Part shown: positions 11,601-20,999 of the stretch, piece after piece
Layout: the number at the start of each line of letters is the position of its first letter
Position numbering within the stretch: position 1 is the first letter of the stretch
NCBI RefSeq assembly: GCF_000485595.1
Contig: NW_014577166.1
Location: forward strand, 112,812 to 153,776
From: Priapulus caudatus
Lineage: Eukaryota > Priapulida > Priapulimorpha > Priapulimorphida > Priapulidae
Direction of reading: 5' to 3'
DNA: 40,965 bases
Position numbers and translations under genes: made by a program
The notes under the pieces: model-generated
The model's database searches: none
Seen by the model: the letters and a program-made list of their open reading frames with translations, nothing else
What the model was told of the DNA's origin: nothing

Positions 11601-13513
11601 CAGAGCAGCAGCACAGCCAGCGCGCCCCAGCAGGTGGCGCCACAGCACACGCCGCGCCCAGCAGGTGGCGCCGCCTGAGGCGTCGCGTCCGGTTCGAGCG
11701 CAGCCGAGCAGACGCGCGGAGTACGTGTCGCACGCAGACGACGAAAGTTACCGCACGGAGGACGCGCCGCCACGCCATCACGCGACAACGCTCGCGCGCG
11801 CTGCCATCATCTATCGCCGCGACTAGCTACCCGGCTACATCGTCGACCATCCGATCAACGACCGCGTCGCTGCGAGCAGCCCGCCCCCCGGCCAAGACGC
11901 CGAGATCACGACGGTGGTGCTGATGACGGCTACCCTGGAGCCGAGACAGCGCAGCCGGGCGGGCGCCGACCGCGACGAGGTGGTCGAGGTCTCTCCCCCA
12001 CAGCAACAGCAGCAGCATCATCATCAGCAGCAGCAGCCAGCAGCCGAATCAGACAGCGAACGGCAGCGGAGCGAGACGAGGTCGTCCTACGCGACGCGAC
12101 GCGAGACACAGGACGACGACGACATACAGCAGGTCGCGACGCGGCGGCCGCGGCGACGAGCAGGTGGCCGCCGCCACCAAAGTCGACGACGCGACCCGTC
12201 GAGACGCGGCCAAGACGCTGCCCCCATCAACGAAAACGTCGACGCGGAAAATCGCCAAGCCCGTGCAGGCGTCGCCGCGCGCCGCCCCCCGCCGCGCTGC
12301 GCACACGGACAGGATCTCACCAGACCTCCTTTCAATGCGGCCGTCGTCGCTGGACAGATACGGCCGGCGGTCAGCACGAGTCGGATGTGTCGTACGCGCA
12401 GCAGCGTAAGTTCACGACGGTGACTCGGGGAGAGGCAGTACAGCAGCAGCGGCAGAGCACGGCGGCGACTCATACTCGCGACGACACGAACACGCTGGAG
12501 AGGAACGCTCGTGACCGGAAAGGAAGTCGCTCGCGTACTCGCGCAAGACTACCCGCCCACGAGAGCAAGCTCGCCGCAGGGAAGTTCTCCGCTAACATCT
12601 GCCGCTAAATCCCGGTCACATCCGCGGGTAAATCCCGGTCACATTCGCGGGTAAACCCCGCCATCACGCGAGTAATCGCGTCACCCGCGAGTAAATCCCC
12701 AGTCACATCCGCGGGTTAAATCCCCGGTCACATCCGCGGGTAAATCCCCGGTCACATCCGCGGGTAAATCCCCAGTGACATTCGCGGGTCAATCGGGCGC
12801 CACCGCTACTACCGCCGGTGCCACGACAAAGACGCGAACAGAGATGATGAAAAAGATGACGACGACGACGAAGGGAGCGAGGGAAGGCGGCGTCGCCGCG
12901 GCGACCTCGCCGCCGCTGAGTCGGGAGCCGCTCATCGTGAAGACGGAGGCGGCGGACGCGGAAGCCGCACGAGGGAGGGGACGCGTCAATCACACCGCCC
13001 CCGCCCCTGGAACTTTCCCGTCGCGAGACCGGGACAGCGCCAACAAAGCGCAGACCGCAGTGAACGGGGGCGGGTTTGTCCAGCTGGGGGGAGCGTCGGG
13101 CGACGACTCGAGCATCTACCAGCGGTACACGCAGAAGCGCCGCGGTGGCGGCAGCAGCGGCAGCAGTGGCGGAATCACTAAAACTGTTGTCGTCAACAAG
13201 CAGCGGCGCGACCTAGCGGGCGGCGTGGGCGGCGGCAGCGGCGGCAGCGGCGGCGCGGGCGCAGGCACGGGGCACAACGAGCAGCAGCGAGCGATAGCCG
13301 AGCTGCTGAACGCGTCCGAACACCTGATGCGCGACATGCAGAAGGGACTGAAGACAGACACGCAGACGAGGGCCTCCTCCTCCGCCTCCTCCTCCGCCGC
13401 CAACCGCCAGTCCTCCTCCCTCACTGCGATGAAACGCTCCCACCATACCTCGCAGTCCGTTCCGACGCCCGGAGGTGTAGGAGCAATCGACGCGACGTAC
13501 GCTGTCGATGCAG
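5653..13513 (+). CDS. Giant low-complexity exon with tandem 3.3-kb coding units (exon e), frame broken by apparent assembly errors
   Basis: A 7.9-kb exon between a strong acceptor (TTCTTCTCTCTTCTAG) and a donor GCAG/GTACTG, entering and leaving in phase 1. It would encode about 2,600 residues. Order: a unique start (QSEKHSEATSSLHS...); four 24-residue AQPANPGL repeats; ELKIKMKPESLSDTEATSRR, opening unit 1; the same MKPESL motif opening unit 2 at 9390; a unique end with GGSSG-type glycine runs and a probable helix (EQQRAIAELLNASEHLMRDM). Recurrent features are polyGln, polyPro, RPEPRPE and TSVTTTEE motifs and KSPVTSAG repeats. About 8230-10620 reads cleanly in one frame; 6200-8230 and 10620-12760 jump between frames at small indels absent from the other copy, which suggests raw-read errors rather than a pseudogene. 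No catalytic or globular domain is recognised. A disordered scaffold inserted in the vinculin hinge is inferred; a nested independent gene is possible, since the frame also stops at 13615 if the donor is unused. Confidence 0.75.
5835..6072 (+). repeat. 72-nt tandem repeat, 24-residue AQPANPGL units
   Basis: Inside exon e, about four in-frame copies of a 72-nt unit encode AQPANPGLxPRRDRPDAHAA followed by PPMH. The third copy lacks the DAHAAPPM part, so it is shorter. Copies differ by single residues (Arg/His, Ile/Ser), and there is no frame damage here. Confidence 0.85.
6125..9389 (+). repeat. 3.27-kb coding tandem unit, copy 1
   Basis: It begins with the codons for MKPESLSDTEATSRR and ends with the KSPVTSAG minisatellite directly before the second MKPESL. 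The first half (to about 8230) carries many 1-2 nt insertions and deletions relative to the matching part of copy 2; the second half is clean. Motif order is the same as in copy 2. Confidence 0.85.
9267..9386 (+). repeat. 24-nt minisatellite, five KSPVTSAG repeats
   Basis: Five in-frame 24-nt units (consensus AAATCCCCGGTCACATCCGC plus GGGT) encode KSPLTSAA, KSPVTSAG, KSPVTFAG, KSPVTSAG and KSPVTSAE. Each carries a Lys-Ser-Pro motif, a proline-directed kinase consensus. Confidence 0.92.
9390..12790 (+). repeat. 3.3-kb coding tandem unit, copy 2
   Basis: The start is at the second MKPESLSDTEATSRR (offset 3265 from copy 1). The first 1.2 kb is clean and open. After about 10620 it carries many small indels relative to copy 1. 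It closes with a longer KSPVTSAG-type minisatellite and then the unique 3' end of the exon. Confidence 0.82.
12579..12790 (+). repeat. 24-nt minisatellite, second and longer array
   Basis: About nine units of the same 24-nt repeat as at 9267, several with indels or substitutions (for example one block reads GGTAAACCCCGCCATCACGC). It ends in unique sequence coding for ATTTTAGATTKTRTEMMKKM. Confidence 0.85.
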
Positions 13514-14999
13514 GTACTGATTGTCAGTCGGTGGTGCGCCCGCGTGTAATACCCGGGACCCGCTCCCCTTGCGATGTGCGCTTTTGCGCAACCCCCGTAC
13601 TGCGTGGGCGAATCTGACACCGTGCGGTGGGGTTGTCGGTGGGAGATGCGTCCGCGGTCTTGCACGTGGGGAACGCGCTGATGTACACACATGCCGTTTG
13701 ATGTCTGTTCATGAAAGCATCCTTGCCAAATCACTAATGCTTAAGCTGCTTCGTACGACTAAAACCCCCGATTCCGTGTTTAGTTTACGAAAGCAAGAGA
13801 AAAAGCGCAACGTGGTTTTGTGCTCTGGCTAAACCGCTCGCCGAATCTCGACGAAACGTTTCGGTTTCAGGTTGGCCGTTAACTTTGGATTTTTGGTTGC
13901 AGATCCAAGTTATTTAATCGCTGTTCCGTTGCTCGCTTTTTGCAACGTGTCGCTGCACATTTGCAAGTCGTGTCGTTCGCTATGCGTGTTTTGTTGCGAT
14001 GAAAATGGATCGCGTCGTGAAAGATGGGTACAGAGGGTAAAACTAATTTCGATGGTACACGTTCTCTGTGTGGACACGTACGTATGTTTATCCAGAGCAC
14101 GAAATGTTTGTGCTTGTACGTTCGTACGAGATTCCCCCCCCCAATGTGTGTCTTCTGTGTCTGTGAGATTTTGCCGTTCGTCGCCTCAGGTGGCGTGTGC
14201 GGTATTTTTAATGCTACAGTTGATAGCATTCAGCTGGAAGGATGCACCAGAAGCAAGGTCAGTTTGTTCGTCACGTCGGTATTATTTATCGAAAACCGAT
14301 CGACGGATTGTCTTGGTAATGTGATGGCGGCACTAGTTACCGTTCGCTCTCTGGTCGAGAAGTGCATAGTTTGCGATGATATGTTCTTGGTGACGTCATT
14401 TGCTGGGTCGTGTTCGTGCATGTGGAAGAAGCACCTTGTTTGGGTGGCGTTCGTTGTTTGACGATATGTTACCACGATGCGTGTTTTGTTCTCACCTGTG
14501 AATGCCATGAATGGTTGCCGGCATTGAATTGTAAGTTCCAGTGCGTTTGCGGAAGACCGTGTCAGTTTCTAATGTCCGTTAGGATGCGGTTCTGTAGTGG
14601 CCGTGAGCATACTAACCTCTCCAGTTGTGCAGGAGGTGCTGCTGGCTGAACATAACTGAGCCTGCATTGGCAAGGACGTTCGATACTAATATACACTGTG
14701 TTTTTACCACGACTGTGTGAATTAAACACGAATTGATGTTTTTTTGGCAGCATTGCTTTGTGTTGGTATCGTTATCCACGTCCGTTACCTTTTTCAATGG
14801 TTCATTGACCTTTTTTTCTTCGTGTAACATTCGTCCTAACACCGTAACAGCTTTGATGGTTTCCTTGACTTGTTCACCGAGAAAGTGGATAAGCTGTGAT
14901 TGGTTTTCCCCTATTAACATGATTTTGCGGATGTGTGTATAGCTGTGGGTACTATACGTGGTGAAGGATACTACAATGCGATAATCTCTTAATTTACAG
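13514..14999. other. Intron (or 3' region of a nested gene)
   Basis: If the donor at 13513 is not used, the frame continues 34 codons to a stop at 13615. I see no AATAAA nearby; the nearest ATTAAA is around 14722. The remainder is AT/GT-rich with no strong exon. A 24-nt segment at 14234-14257 has splice-like ends and phase 1-1 but is too short to call. Confidence 0.5.
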
Positions 15000-15029
15000 A
15001 AGCGCCCATAACGGCTGGACATGCCCAAG
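15000..15029 (+). CDS. Candidate 30-nt microexon (exon f)
   Basis: A 30-nt segment between an excellent acceptor (ATAATCTCTTAATTTACAG) and a good donor (CAAG then GTAACT). In phase 1 it reads APITAGHAQ with one base left over, so it is symmetric and compatible with neighbours on both sides. The flanks are plainly intronic. It is too short for homology; the claim rests on the two sites and the phase. Confidence 0.5.
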
Positions 15030-15387
15030 GTAACTCTATTACACTAAATTGTTGGCTGTGTTGATTTCTTCAGTAGTGTGCTTTCCCGGATTTTTTTAAC
15101 CCATAGTATTCTATTTATTTTTGTCAGCTTTTGTGTGTAATTTATCACGTCACGTTGTAGTAGTCATTAGCTTTATGAATTTATATCACATATACTTATT
15201 TTCCATTAACTATTATAACAATTAATTTCAACACCACTGTATTATTTATGTTATGCTTCTTAGCTTTCTCATAGGTTTTGCATTAGTGATCTTAGAATGT
15301 CTTTGTCGTAATTTATTACCTTTCTTTAGGTTTTGTTGTTTCCGTATGACTTTGTTTTTGAGATGTGTATATATTTCACTAATGTAG

Positions 15388-15525
15388 GCCACCAAGCATC
15401 CCCCCAAATATACCACGGATATGGCCCCGACTATGGCAAAGAACAAGACCAGTATGCGCCGCGTGTAATACACAAAGATCAGGGATATTACTCTCAGAAT
15501 TATCCATCCTATGCGAGCTACCATG
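15388..15525 (+). CDS. Tyr/Gly/Gln-rich 46-codon cassette exon (exon g)
   Basis: The exon follows TTCACTAATGTAG and ends CATG then GTAAAC. It is open in phase 1 and symmetric. The peptide HQASPQIYHGYGPDYGKEQD continues QYAPRVIHKDQGYYSQNYPS and YASYH, with nine tyrosines in about 45 residues, resembling prion-like or tyrosine-phosphorylation-prone low-complexity sequence. It is the last cassette before the vinculin hinge exon and joins it in frame (G plus AA gives Glu). The acceptor's pyrimidine tract is only moderate. The antisense open frame across it is hydrophobic but has no other support and is treated as a shadow. Confidence 0.6.
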
Positions 15526-16656
15526 GTAAACTGCTGCGGCAACGTGTGAAAGTTTGCTGAACAGCATGCCAGCTCTCTCTCTCTCTCTCTATCTCCCCTG
15601 TCTGCCTTAAATCTGTCCAGGCAGCCTGAGCGGAAAGCTCAGGGCAATGTGACGCAGGCAATGGATCCTGCTTGTGCGACAGGCTAACACCGGGATGGCA
15701 TGCTGCGAGATTACTGCCGTGTCTGTTGGGAATATGTGTAGTAGCATCTTGGTCATCACCACTTAACCTTGGTACAATCCCGTGTAGAAATCCCAGAGGT
15801 CTGTGCTTGTATTGAACAGGCTGAATCGGTTGCATTGTAGTCCTAATAACATGGCATGCGTCAGGAAGACAATAGAATCTGCATGCGTTTTCCATCTCGG
15901 TCAACAGATGGCAGCACCTATTATTAGTACATTGGTAGTGTAGAGAGACATAACAGGACATGCTGCGGAGACGCATTGGGACGGGATTGGTACTTGTCCA
16001 CGTCGACAATACTACGCGAACTTACTAAAACGGCGGAGCATGATATTTTCGTGTAGATCTCGACGCAGATCTTGTAATGAAGCCATTCTAATCGCATGGT
16101 AGGCTGCTCCGGTAGCCGCAGCTCGTACCTCAGACGAAGCCGTAGCCAGCTCTGAGAGAAGAAGGATTGCCGAATGTCGGCATTCTCTGTGCATGTTAGA
16201 TGTGTTACATGTTATAAGATATTCTAAGCAGATGTTTATACAGGCCGAGTAGAAGACTTGCATGTTTCGCGTTAACATGCAGCGCTGCTCGCAGCATCAA
16301 CGCCCGGATGATTCGCTATAGCTTTCGATTTACAATAGATTGCATATGATCATGATGTGTTTGATGTAGCACGAAGTCGATAAGGCCCCATGTAGATCAC
16401 GGAGATCCGTGTTTGTGTGTTTAATGGCTTCATATATTTCGCTGTATTTTTCTCGATTGTGCAGTTATTTATGAAATAATTCCTTCAATTCCATACATGG
16501 TTGATCTCGCAAGCTTTTAACGACGGTTAATGTAGTGCCACGTTGCAATTTTTTTCAGCGGCCATCTCGTCGCGTTGTAATCGCATCATGTCTCGAGCCA
16601 AATGCAGTGATTTATAAGTTCGATTGGGTTCACACAATGTTGCTCTGGTGTTGTAG
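15526..16656. other. Intron, nothing recognised
   Basis: A short (CT)n run lies at 15573-15591. Minus-strand open frames at 15518-16009 and 16012-16278 show no recognisable motif or coding bias and are not called. A CTGAGC/GCTCAG mini-hairpin sits near 15626-15645. Confidence 0.5.
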
Positions 16657-16790
16657 AAGACTCGGCCGCGCCGCCGCGGCCACCACCACCAGGGGGAGCT
16701 TTCCCGCCACCGAGACCGCCGCCGCCGGAGACTGACGATGAGGATGAGATGGTGCATTTCCCTGCCCCGCAGGCGAACCAGCCCATCATG
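16657..16790 (+). CDS. VCL: Vinculin, proline-rich hinge exon
   Basis: Encodes the end of the vinculin hinge: DSAAPPRPPPPGGAFPPPRP, PPPETDDEDE and then FPAPQANQPIM. This parallels the vertebrate vinculin hinge (APPKPPLPEG...VPPPRPPPPEEKDEE...INQPM). The hinge links the autoinhibitory head to the tail at integrin and cadherin adhesions. It is where SH3 proteins (vinexin/ponsin family) and EVH1 proteins bind; FPPPRPPPP is a candidate site. The exon starts after TTGTAG in phase 1 (an acceptor three bases further on is also possible) and ends in phase 0 at the ATG before GTAACC. The phase 1 entry is what makes all upstream cassettes compatible. No head-domain exon occurs in the window. Confidence 0.93.
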
Positions 16791-16958
16791 GTAACCGTAG
16801 CAACTGCATGCTTGGGTTAATGAGATGAATCGGACACATGCAACAATTAAAGCGTCCAAACGATCGCATCCACTCCTTACACAATTGGTGGGGGGGGGGG
16901 CAGATTACAATATCACAGATTAATAGCTAACGTTTTTACTGACTTTCTACTACACTAG

Positions 16959-17074
16959 ATGGCAGCACATTCACTCCATCAAGAAGCGAAGCAATGGTCG
17001 AGCAGAGACAATGAGATCATTGGTGCAGCAAAACGCATGGCCATTCTGATGGCAAGACTCAGTCAACTCGTAAG
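16959..17074 (+). CDS. VCL: Vinculin tail exon, helix 1 region
   Basis: Translates as [20 protein letters not shown] followed by [18 protein letters not shown]. This matches the conserved start of the vinculin tail bundle (AARQLHDEARKWSSKGNDII...AAKRMALLMAEMSRLVR in vertebrates). The acceptor is CTACACTAG, the donor AAG then GTAACG; the last Arg codon is split with the next exon (phase 2). In vertebrates the muscle metavinculin insert enters right after the WSSK motif. Here WSSR lies mid-exon, with no intron at that place, so a metavinculin-type exon at the classical site is not evident in this gene. Confidence 0.95.
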
Positions 17075-17354
17075 GTAACGTGACAAGTCTCTTCTCTGAC
17101 AAGACGCGCAAGGCGTAGAACTGTTCACAAGTAAAAGCACCAACCTGAGAGGGTTCAACTGTGACTGGTTTACATTTGTAGAGATTTGGGAAGTAAAACA
17201 TAAGCGTGGCGCAGAGCCTGAGATATGCTGTCGGGACCCTTATAGATATTCTTGGTTAATGAATACAGGAGCTATGAGCCTTGATGGATCTACAATTATC
17301 GTAGTCGTTGCCCATGTTAATGTCGAAAGTCTATACGTGGCTTCCCTTTTGTAG

Positions 17355-17478
17355 AGGTGAGGGTGGTTCCAAGAAGGACCTGATCGCTTGTGCCAAGGCC
17401 ATCGCTGATGCTTCCGAGGAGGTGACAAGGCTTGCCAAGGAGCTGGCACGTCAGTGTACGGACAAGCGTATGCGAATG
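17355..17478 (+). CDS. VCL: Vinculin tail exon, helices 2-3
   Basis: Reads [40 protein letters not shown] and M, after completing the split Arg codon. The [20 protein letters not shown] stretch is nearly identical to the family signature in the tail, which forms part of the five-helix bundle that binds F-actin and acidic lipids. The exon is flanked by TTTTGTAG and GTAAGA and ends in phase 0. Length and sequence agree with the canonical tail. Confidence 0.96.
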
Positions 17479-17530
17479 GTAAGAGCTGTATAGAAAAGGA
17501 TATATGTAGTGAAGTTCATTTATTTTGTAT

Positions 17531-17534
17531 TCTT

Positions 17535-17565
<31 letters not shown>

Positions 17566-17615
17566 ATTTCTATCTCCCTCCCTCCCTCCTTCCCCCTCTC
17601 TCTCCCTCTCTCTAT
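17531..17615 (+). repeat. (CT)n microsatellite in vinculin intron
   Basis: Uninterrupted CT dinucleotides followed by CCCT/CTCC variants, starting about 50 nt after the donor at 17478. Simple repeat only. Confidence 0.9.
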
Positions 17616-17771
17616 ATGTATTGTTTGTATTGTCTGGTTTGTTTCCATGTTCTTTTTAGTTGCACCTTAAACTTTTATTTAATTACGTTTCTATTGCTTT
17701 TCCTAATTTTCGAATTTCGGAAATCTGTAAAGCTAACCTCTAATGCTTTTATTGATAATGTGATTTTTCAG

Positions 17772-17862
17772 AATCTGCTACAAGTGTGTGAGCGAATCCC
17801 AACGATTGGAACACAGCTGAAGATTCTGTCTACAGTGAAAGCCACTATGCTTGGTGCACAAG
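17772..17862 (+). CDS. VCL: Vinculin tail exon, helix 4
   Basis: Encodes [20 protein letters not shown] then [10 protein letters not shown], with one extra base (phase 1). [11 protein letters not shown] and [14 protein letters not shown] are highly conserved vinculin tail blocks, the latter contributing to F-actin binding. The GAQ ending is of the type I associate with invertebrate vinculins, where vertebrates have GRTN. The acceptor is GTGATTTTTCAG and the donor AAG/GTACGT. The next constitutive exon at 21000 continues in phase 1, with a possible cassette between. Confidence 0.96.
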
Positions 17863-18243
17863 GTACGTCTGTGAAATATGTGAATACTTTGTCCGATTAG
17901 AAAATATACAAGTTTCATCAGTCATCATATCTTATGACTTAATAGCAGCATTGTACAAGACACGTTTTTCTGATCATGTTCATGGCAAAACGGATTAATA
18001 TATATTTGTGTATATGATATGTGGTAATAATAATATGATGAACCTAGTTTGTGTAAATACACCACTTTGTGTAGGTCATTTCATAGCATCAAGTGCTTGG
18101 ATTTTGAACTGGGGTAAAATAAATCGAATGCTCTATGCTAATCACCATAATTCAATGCTCTATACACTCTAATGACTTCCTGAAACTAGAAAGTTTTGAT
18201 TTAGAGTGGCACCAGTATTTTTGCAGGCATTTAGGGGGTGATA

Positions 18244-18427
18244 CTCCATTAGGAGTGTTCCCAACTTTAATGTTATTAATGGTCATAACAACATAGCTAT
18301 ACATATATATATATGGTCATGGTCATATATTAGTTTGTGGTTTAATGTCATTTAGGTTATGGTTAGGGTTAGGGTTATCAATCATTAATCATTAATGATA
18401 TCAAAGTTGGGAACACTCCTAATGGAG
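18244..18427. mobile_element. MITE-like element with 25-bp terminal inverted repeats
   Basis: Perfect inverted repeats at 18244-18268 (CTCCATTAGGAGTGTTCCCA...) and 18403-18427 enclose a 134-bp AT-rich centre with (TA)n and TTAGGG-like (GGTTAGGGTTAGGG) sequence. There is no coding capacity. Imperfect extensions (GGGGGTGATA outside on the left, CGTTAGCCC on the right) suggest the true ends lie slightly further out, perhaps with a TTTA flank duplication. It sits in the intron between the tail exons at 17862 and 18946. Confidence 0.8.
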
Positions 18428-18945
18428 CGTTAGCCCGTTTATGTCAATCAATAAATTTTCCGTGTAATGGCGCTCCCTAGTGCGTACGTAGAATGGTGGA
18501 GATTTCTGATAGCTTTGAAAAAGATTAGACCTTGAATCTACAAAGATAGGACCAACTATACAGAAGATCAGAAGTGTCTCTTTTGCTGATATGTTGTTAT
18601 TGATATAAGCAAGGAAGAAAATAAAAAGATATAACGATTAATATAAATTCAGCCACCAACTTGGTATTAAGGTAATCGAAAAAGGATGCCGAGTCATTTT
18701 GTCTATTTCATTGTTTTGAATAAATCTGCCGCGTCATCAAAAGGCTATGACCTTTCATGAATCTTACCTTAGCCGTAAACTTAATCTGTCCTTTTTTATG
18801 GAAAAATTAATGCTATCACTTTATCTATGAACCGTATCTTTATCTAGTAATATAGATAGGGGCCTATATCTAGTGCATTTTATCTCGAATTTTGTGTGTT
18901 CAAGGTGTAATGTTGTGTAATCACTTCTGAGTGTTTGGTTGACAG

Positions 18946-18990
18946 AGATGATGCCATTGAGTCCAGATGGGAGTGAGATAACTGGCGATG
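18946..18990 (+). CDS. VCL: Putative 45-nt alternative exon in the vinculin tail (H4-H5 loop)
   Basis: Between the exons ending 17862 and starting 21000, both phase 1, lies a 45-nt open segment with acceptor GTTTGGTTGACAG and donor GATG then GTAAAA. It takes two bases, leaves one, and adds EMMPLSPDGSEITGD before the conserved [11 protein letters not shown]. Because it is symmetric, skipping it restores the usual GAQ-G-SEEDQ junction seen in the family, so alternative splicing is likely if the exon is real. It would lengthen the loop between helices 4 and 5 and add an SP phospho-site. This is distinct from the vertebrate metavinculin insert, which lies before helix 1. Both splice sites are moderate. 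Confidence 0.55.
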
Positions 18991-20999
18991 GTAAAACCAT
19001 TTAGCAAAACTCTCAGCATGGTGTGATCGTTACCTAGATTACCTACGCGTAATTTGTCCGACGCCAACACTCGATCACGCTGCGCACGCGCGTGATTCGA
19101 GTAGGGTAGCAGTGCAGGGTATCATTCCACCTTCCACCACAATCTTGTATACTTACCACTGTACGTCTGAACAAATAGCAGACGCACCATTTGTTCCTTT
19201 TTCACTCTGTGTTGAGCTGTTTGTGAATCCGGGCTCTGTGCCAGCCACCGCAACCTTGAATCAGCCCAGTGTGTCTAAATGTATGGGCTACTAGAATTCG
19301 AAGCCGGTCTTGTATTCATAACACTATTGTGTGAGCGTGAACTGAAATATAGCATTTAACCTAGAAATGTGTGAAGCGTGTGCATGTCCGTCACAATGGC
19401 CACGCAGCGCGGTTCCTTGATGGCAGCATGAGTGCTAACAATTGTGGTTAACTATATTTATGTGGCTTTACTACCAATTTACCTACCTACAGGTTATTTA
19501 CCTGCAATAATAATTCATCTTCAAATTAACCTCATCCTGCAGATTTCAGAATACGTGATTTTAACATGAAACCTTTTAGGATGGATGAATGATTGGAGGT
19601 TACACCTCTACGGAATTTAACTGGATCGTACGGCCATGTACACACTAATAACAAAGATTGCGCATGTATATGGACAAGCTGTAGATTTAAAAAAACAGAA
19701 TGCTATAATGTTAAAGCAGAAAATATTCAAAGGTGTTCTAAAAGAACATTGAAATATACAGATAATCAAATGCAAATGTTAAATAATCACCTGAGTGAAT
19801 AACTACACAGAAATGAATCCAGTTGTCTAAATAAATCCCCACGTTAACGTATAGTCATGGAACAGGCTGTGTGACATCATCGAACTTCTGGTGACATTTG
19901 AAGGCAATCGCGCTAGTGTCCCACTACTAATTTGGGGCTGTTGCATAGGTTCATGCCAATTAGCATGTACCGTTAAATAGTATTAATACTAGTTAGAATA
20001 ATATAACTTTAGTACTAGTATTGCATTTCAGTCGGCAGCATGCTAGCTAGTGCTGTAGTATTTGCACTATGAACTAATTCTGTGCTAACCTCTTCTTCCC
20101 ATGCTTCTCTCTCTCTCTCTGGATATGCCTATCTATGATTATTGCTCTGATTCTCTACTAACAGTAACAAGTGAGTATACAGTAGCTTCTCATTTTCTGT
20201 CGAAAATTTTTAACATTTATGGATTAAATCATCAGGGATTTAGTTCACATTACTGTTGGCAGAAACATCACAAATACTTATCATGCACTATAGTAAGTCT
20301 AAAATGTCACAACCTTTGTACGGCACCTTTGTGTTTATCGGCATTTTAAACTTGTGTTGTCATAACTATGCATGATGTTTCTGATAACGGCCCGCCTGAT
20401 CTTTAATTCTTATTTCTTAAAAATCTTATAAAAATCTTAATTTTCGATTATGGACTCTGGATATATATGCACACCTGACTAGGAGCGCTTAACTGCACGT
20501 GTGATTTGCTTCACATGTAGTACGAAGCGTCTGCATGAGCTGTATGACATGACATGTCTTGGTGATTTGATGTATTTGACGACAAGTGTACTGTCACTTA
20601 TTTCTCAGAGGCTATGCATAACATCTCGTGACGAATTTGGTTAAATGCATAATAAGAAGAACCTTATAAGAATTACGAGAGATTTAGACGATTAGATTAT
20701 TAGAGATTTTTAGACATGCGGCGTTCTGTTGTTATACTTTATGTTCATACAAGTTTTCTAGTATTTTTCCTCTCTAATAGATGTCACTCTGCTGTAAATC
20801 TACTCTATTTCCTTCATTACTTGCGACATTTATTTTTTTGCGCGTATATTCCACAGCCATGCACTTATCGATTGTGCGGGTACATTACGATATGCACCCG
20901 CCGGGACTCCTTTGTCCACGCGTGCGTTCCCGTGTGAGTAGTTAAACCACTCGTTTACTTATACCTTACTGATTATCTGATTATCTGCGCTGCTCGTAG
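18991..20999. other. Long AT-rich vinculin intron, nothing recognised
   Basis: No exon with good splice ends was seen. A short (CT)n run lies near 20104-20120. Small open frames (for example 19593-19802, 20101-20349) have random composition. Confidence 0.6.

Noticed and set aside
14234-14257. 24-nt phase 1-1 microexon candidate (GRMHQKQ)
   Set aside because: The splice-like ends are reasonable, but at this length such a segment is expected by chance; kept only as a note in the microexon finding.
15246-15542. Hydrophobic 98-residue minus-strand frame that looks like a membrane protein
   Set aside because: Arises from the antisense of the Tyr-rich exon; no promoter, splice or homology support.
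15518-16009. 163-residue minus-strand frame in the intron before the vinculin hinge exon
   Set aside because: No recognisable domain and no coding bias; the length alone is not convincing. It could be a repeat relic.
18355-18380. Telomere repeat (TTAGGG) as an interstitial telomere
   Set aside because: Only about two to three units, and it lies inside an inverted-repeat element, so it is part of that element's core.
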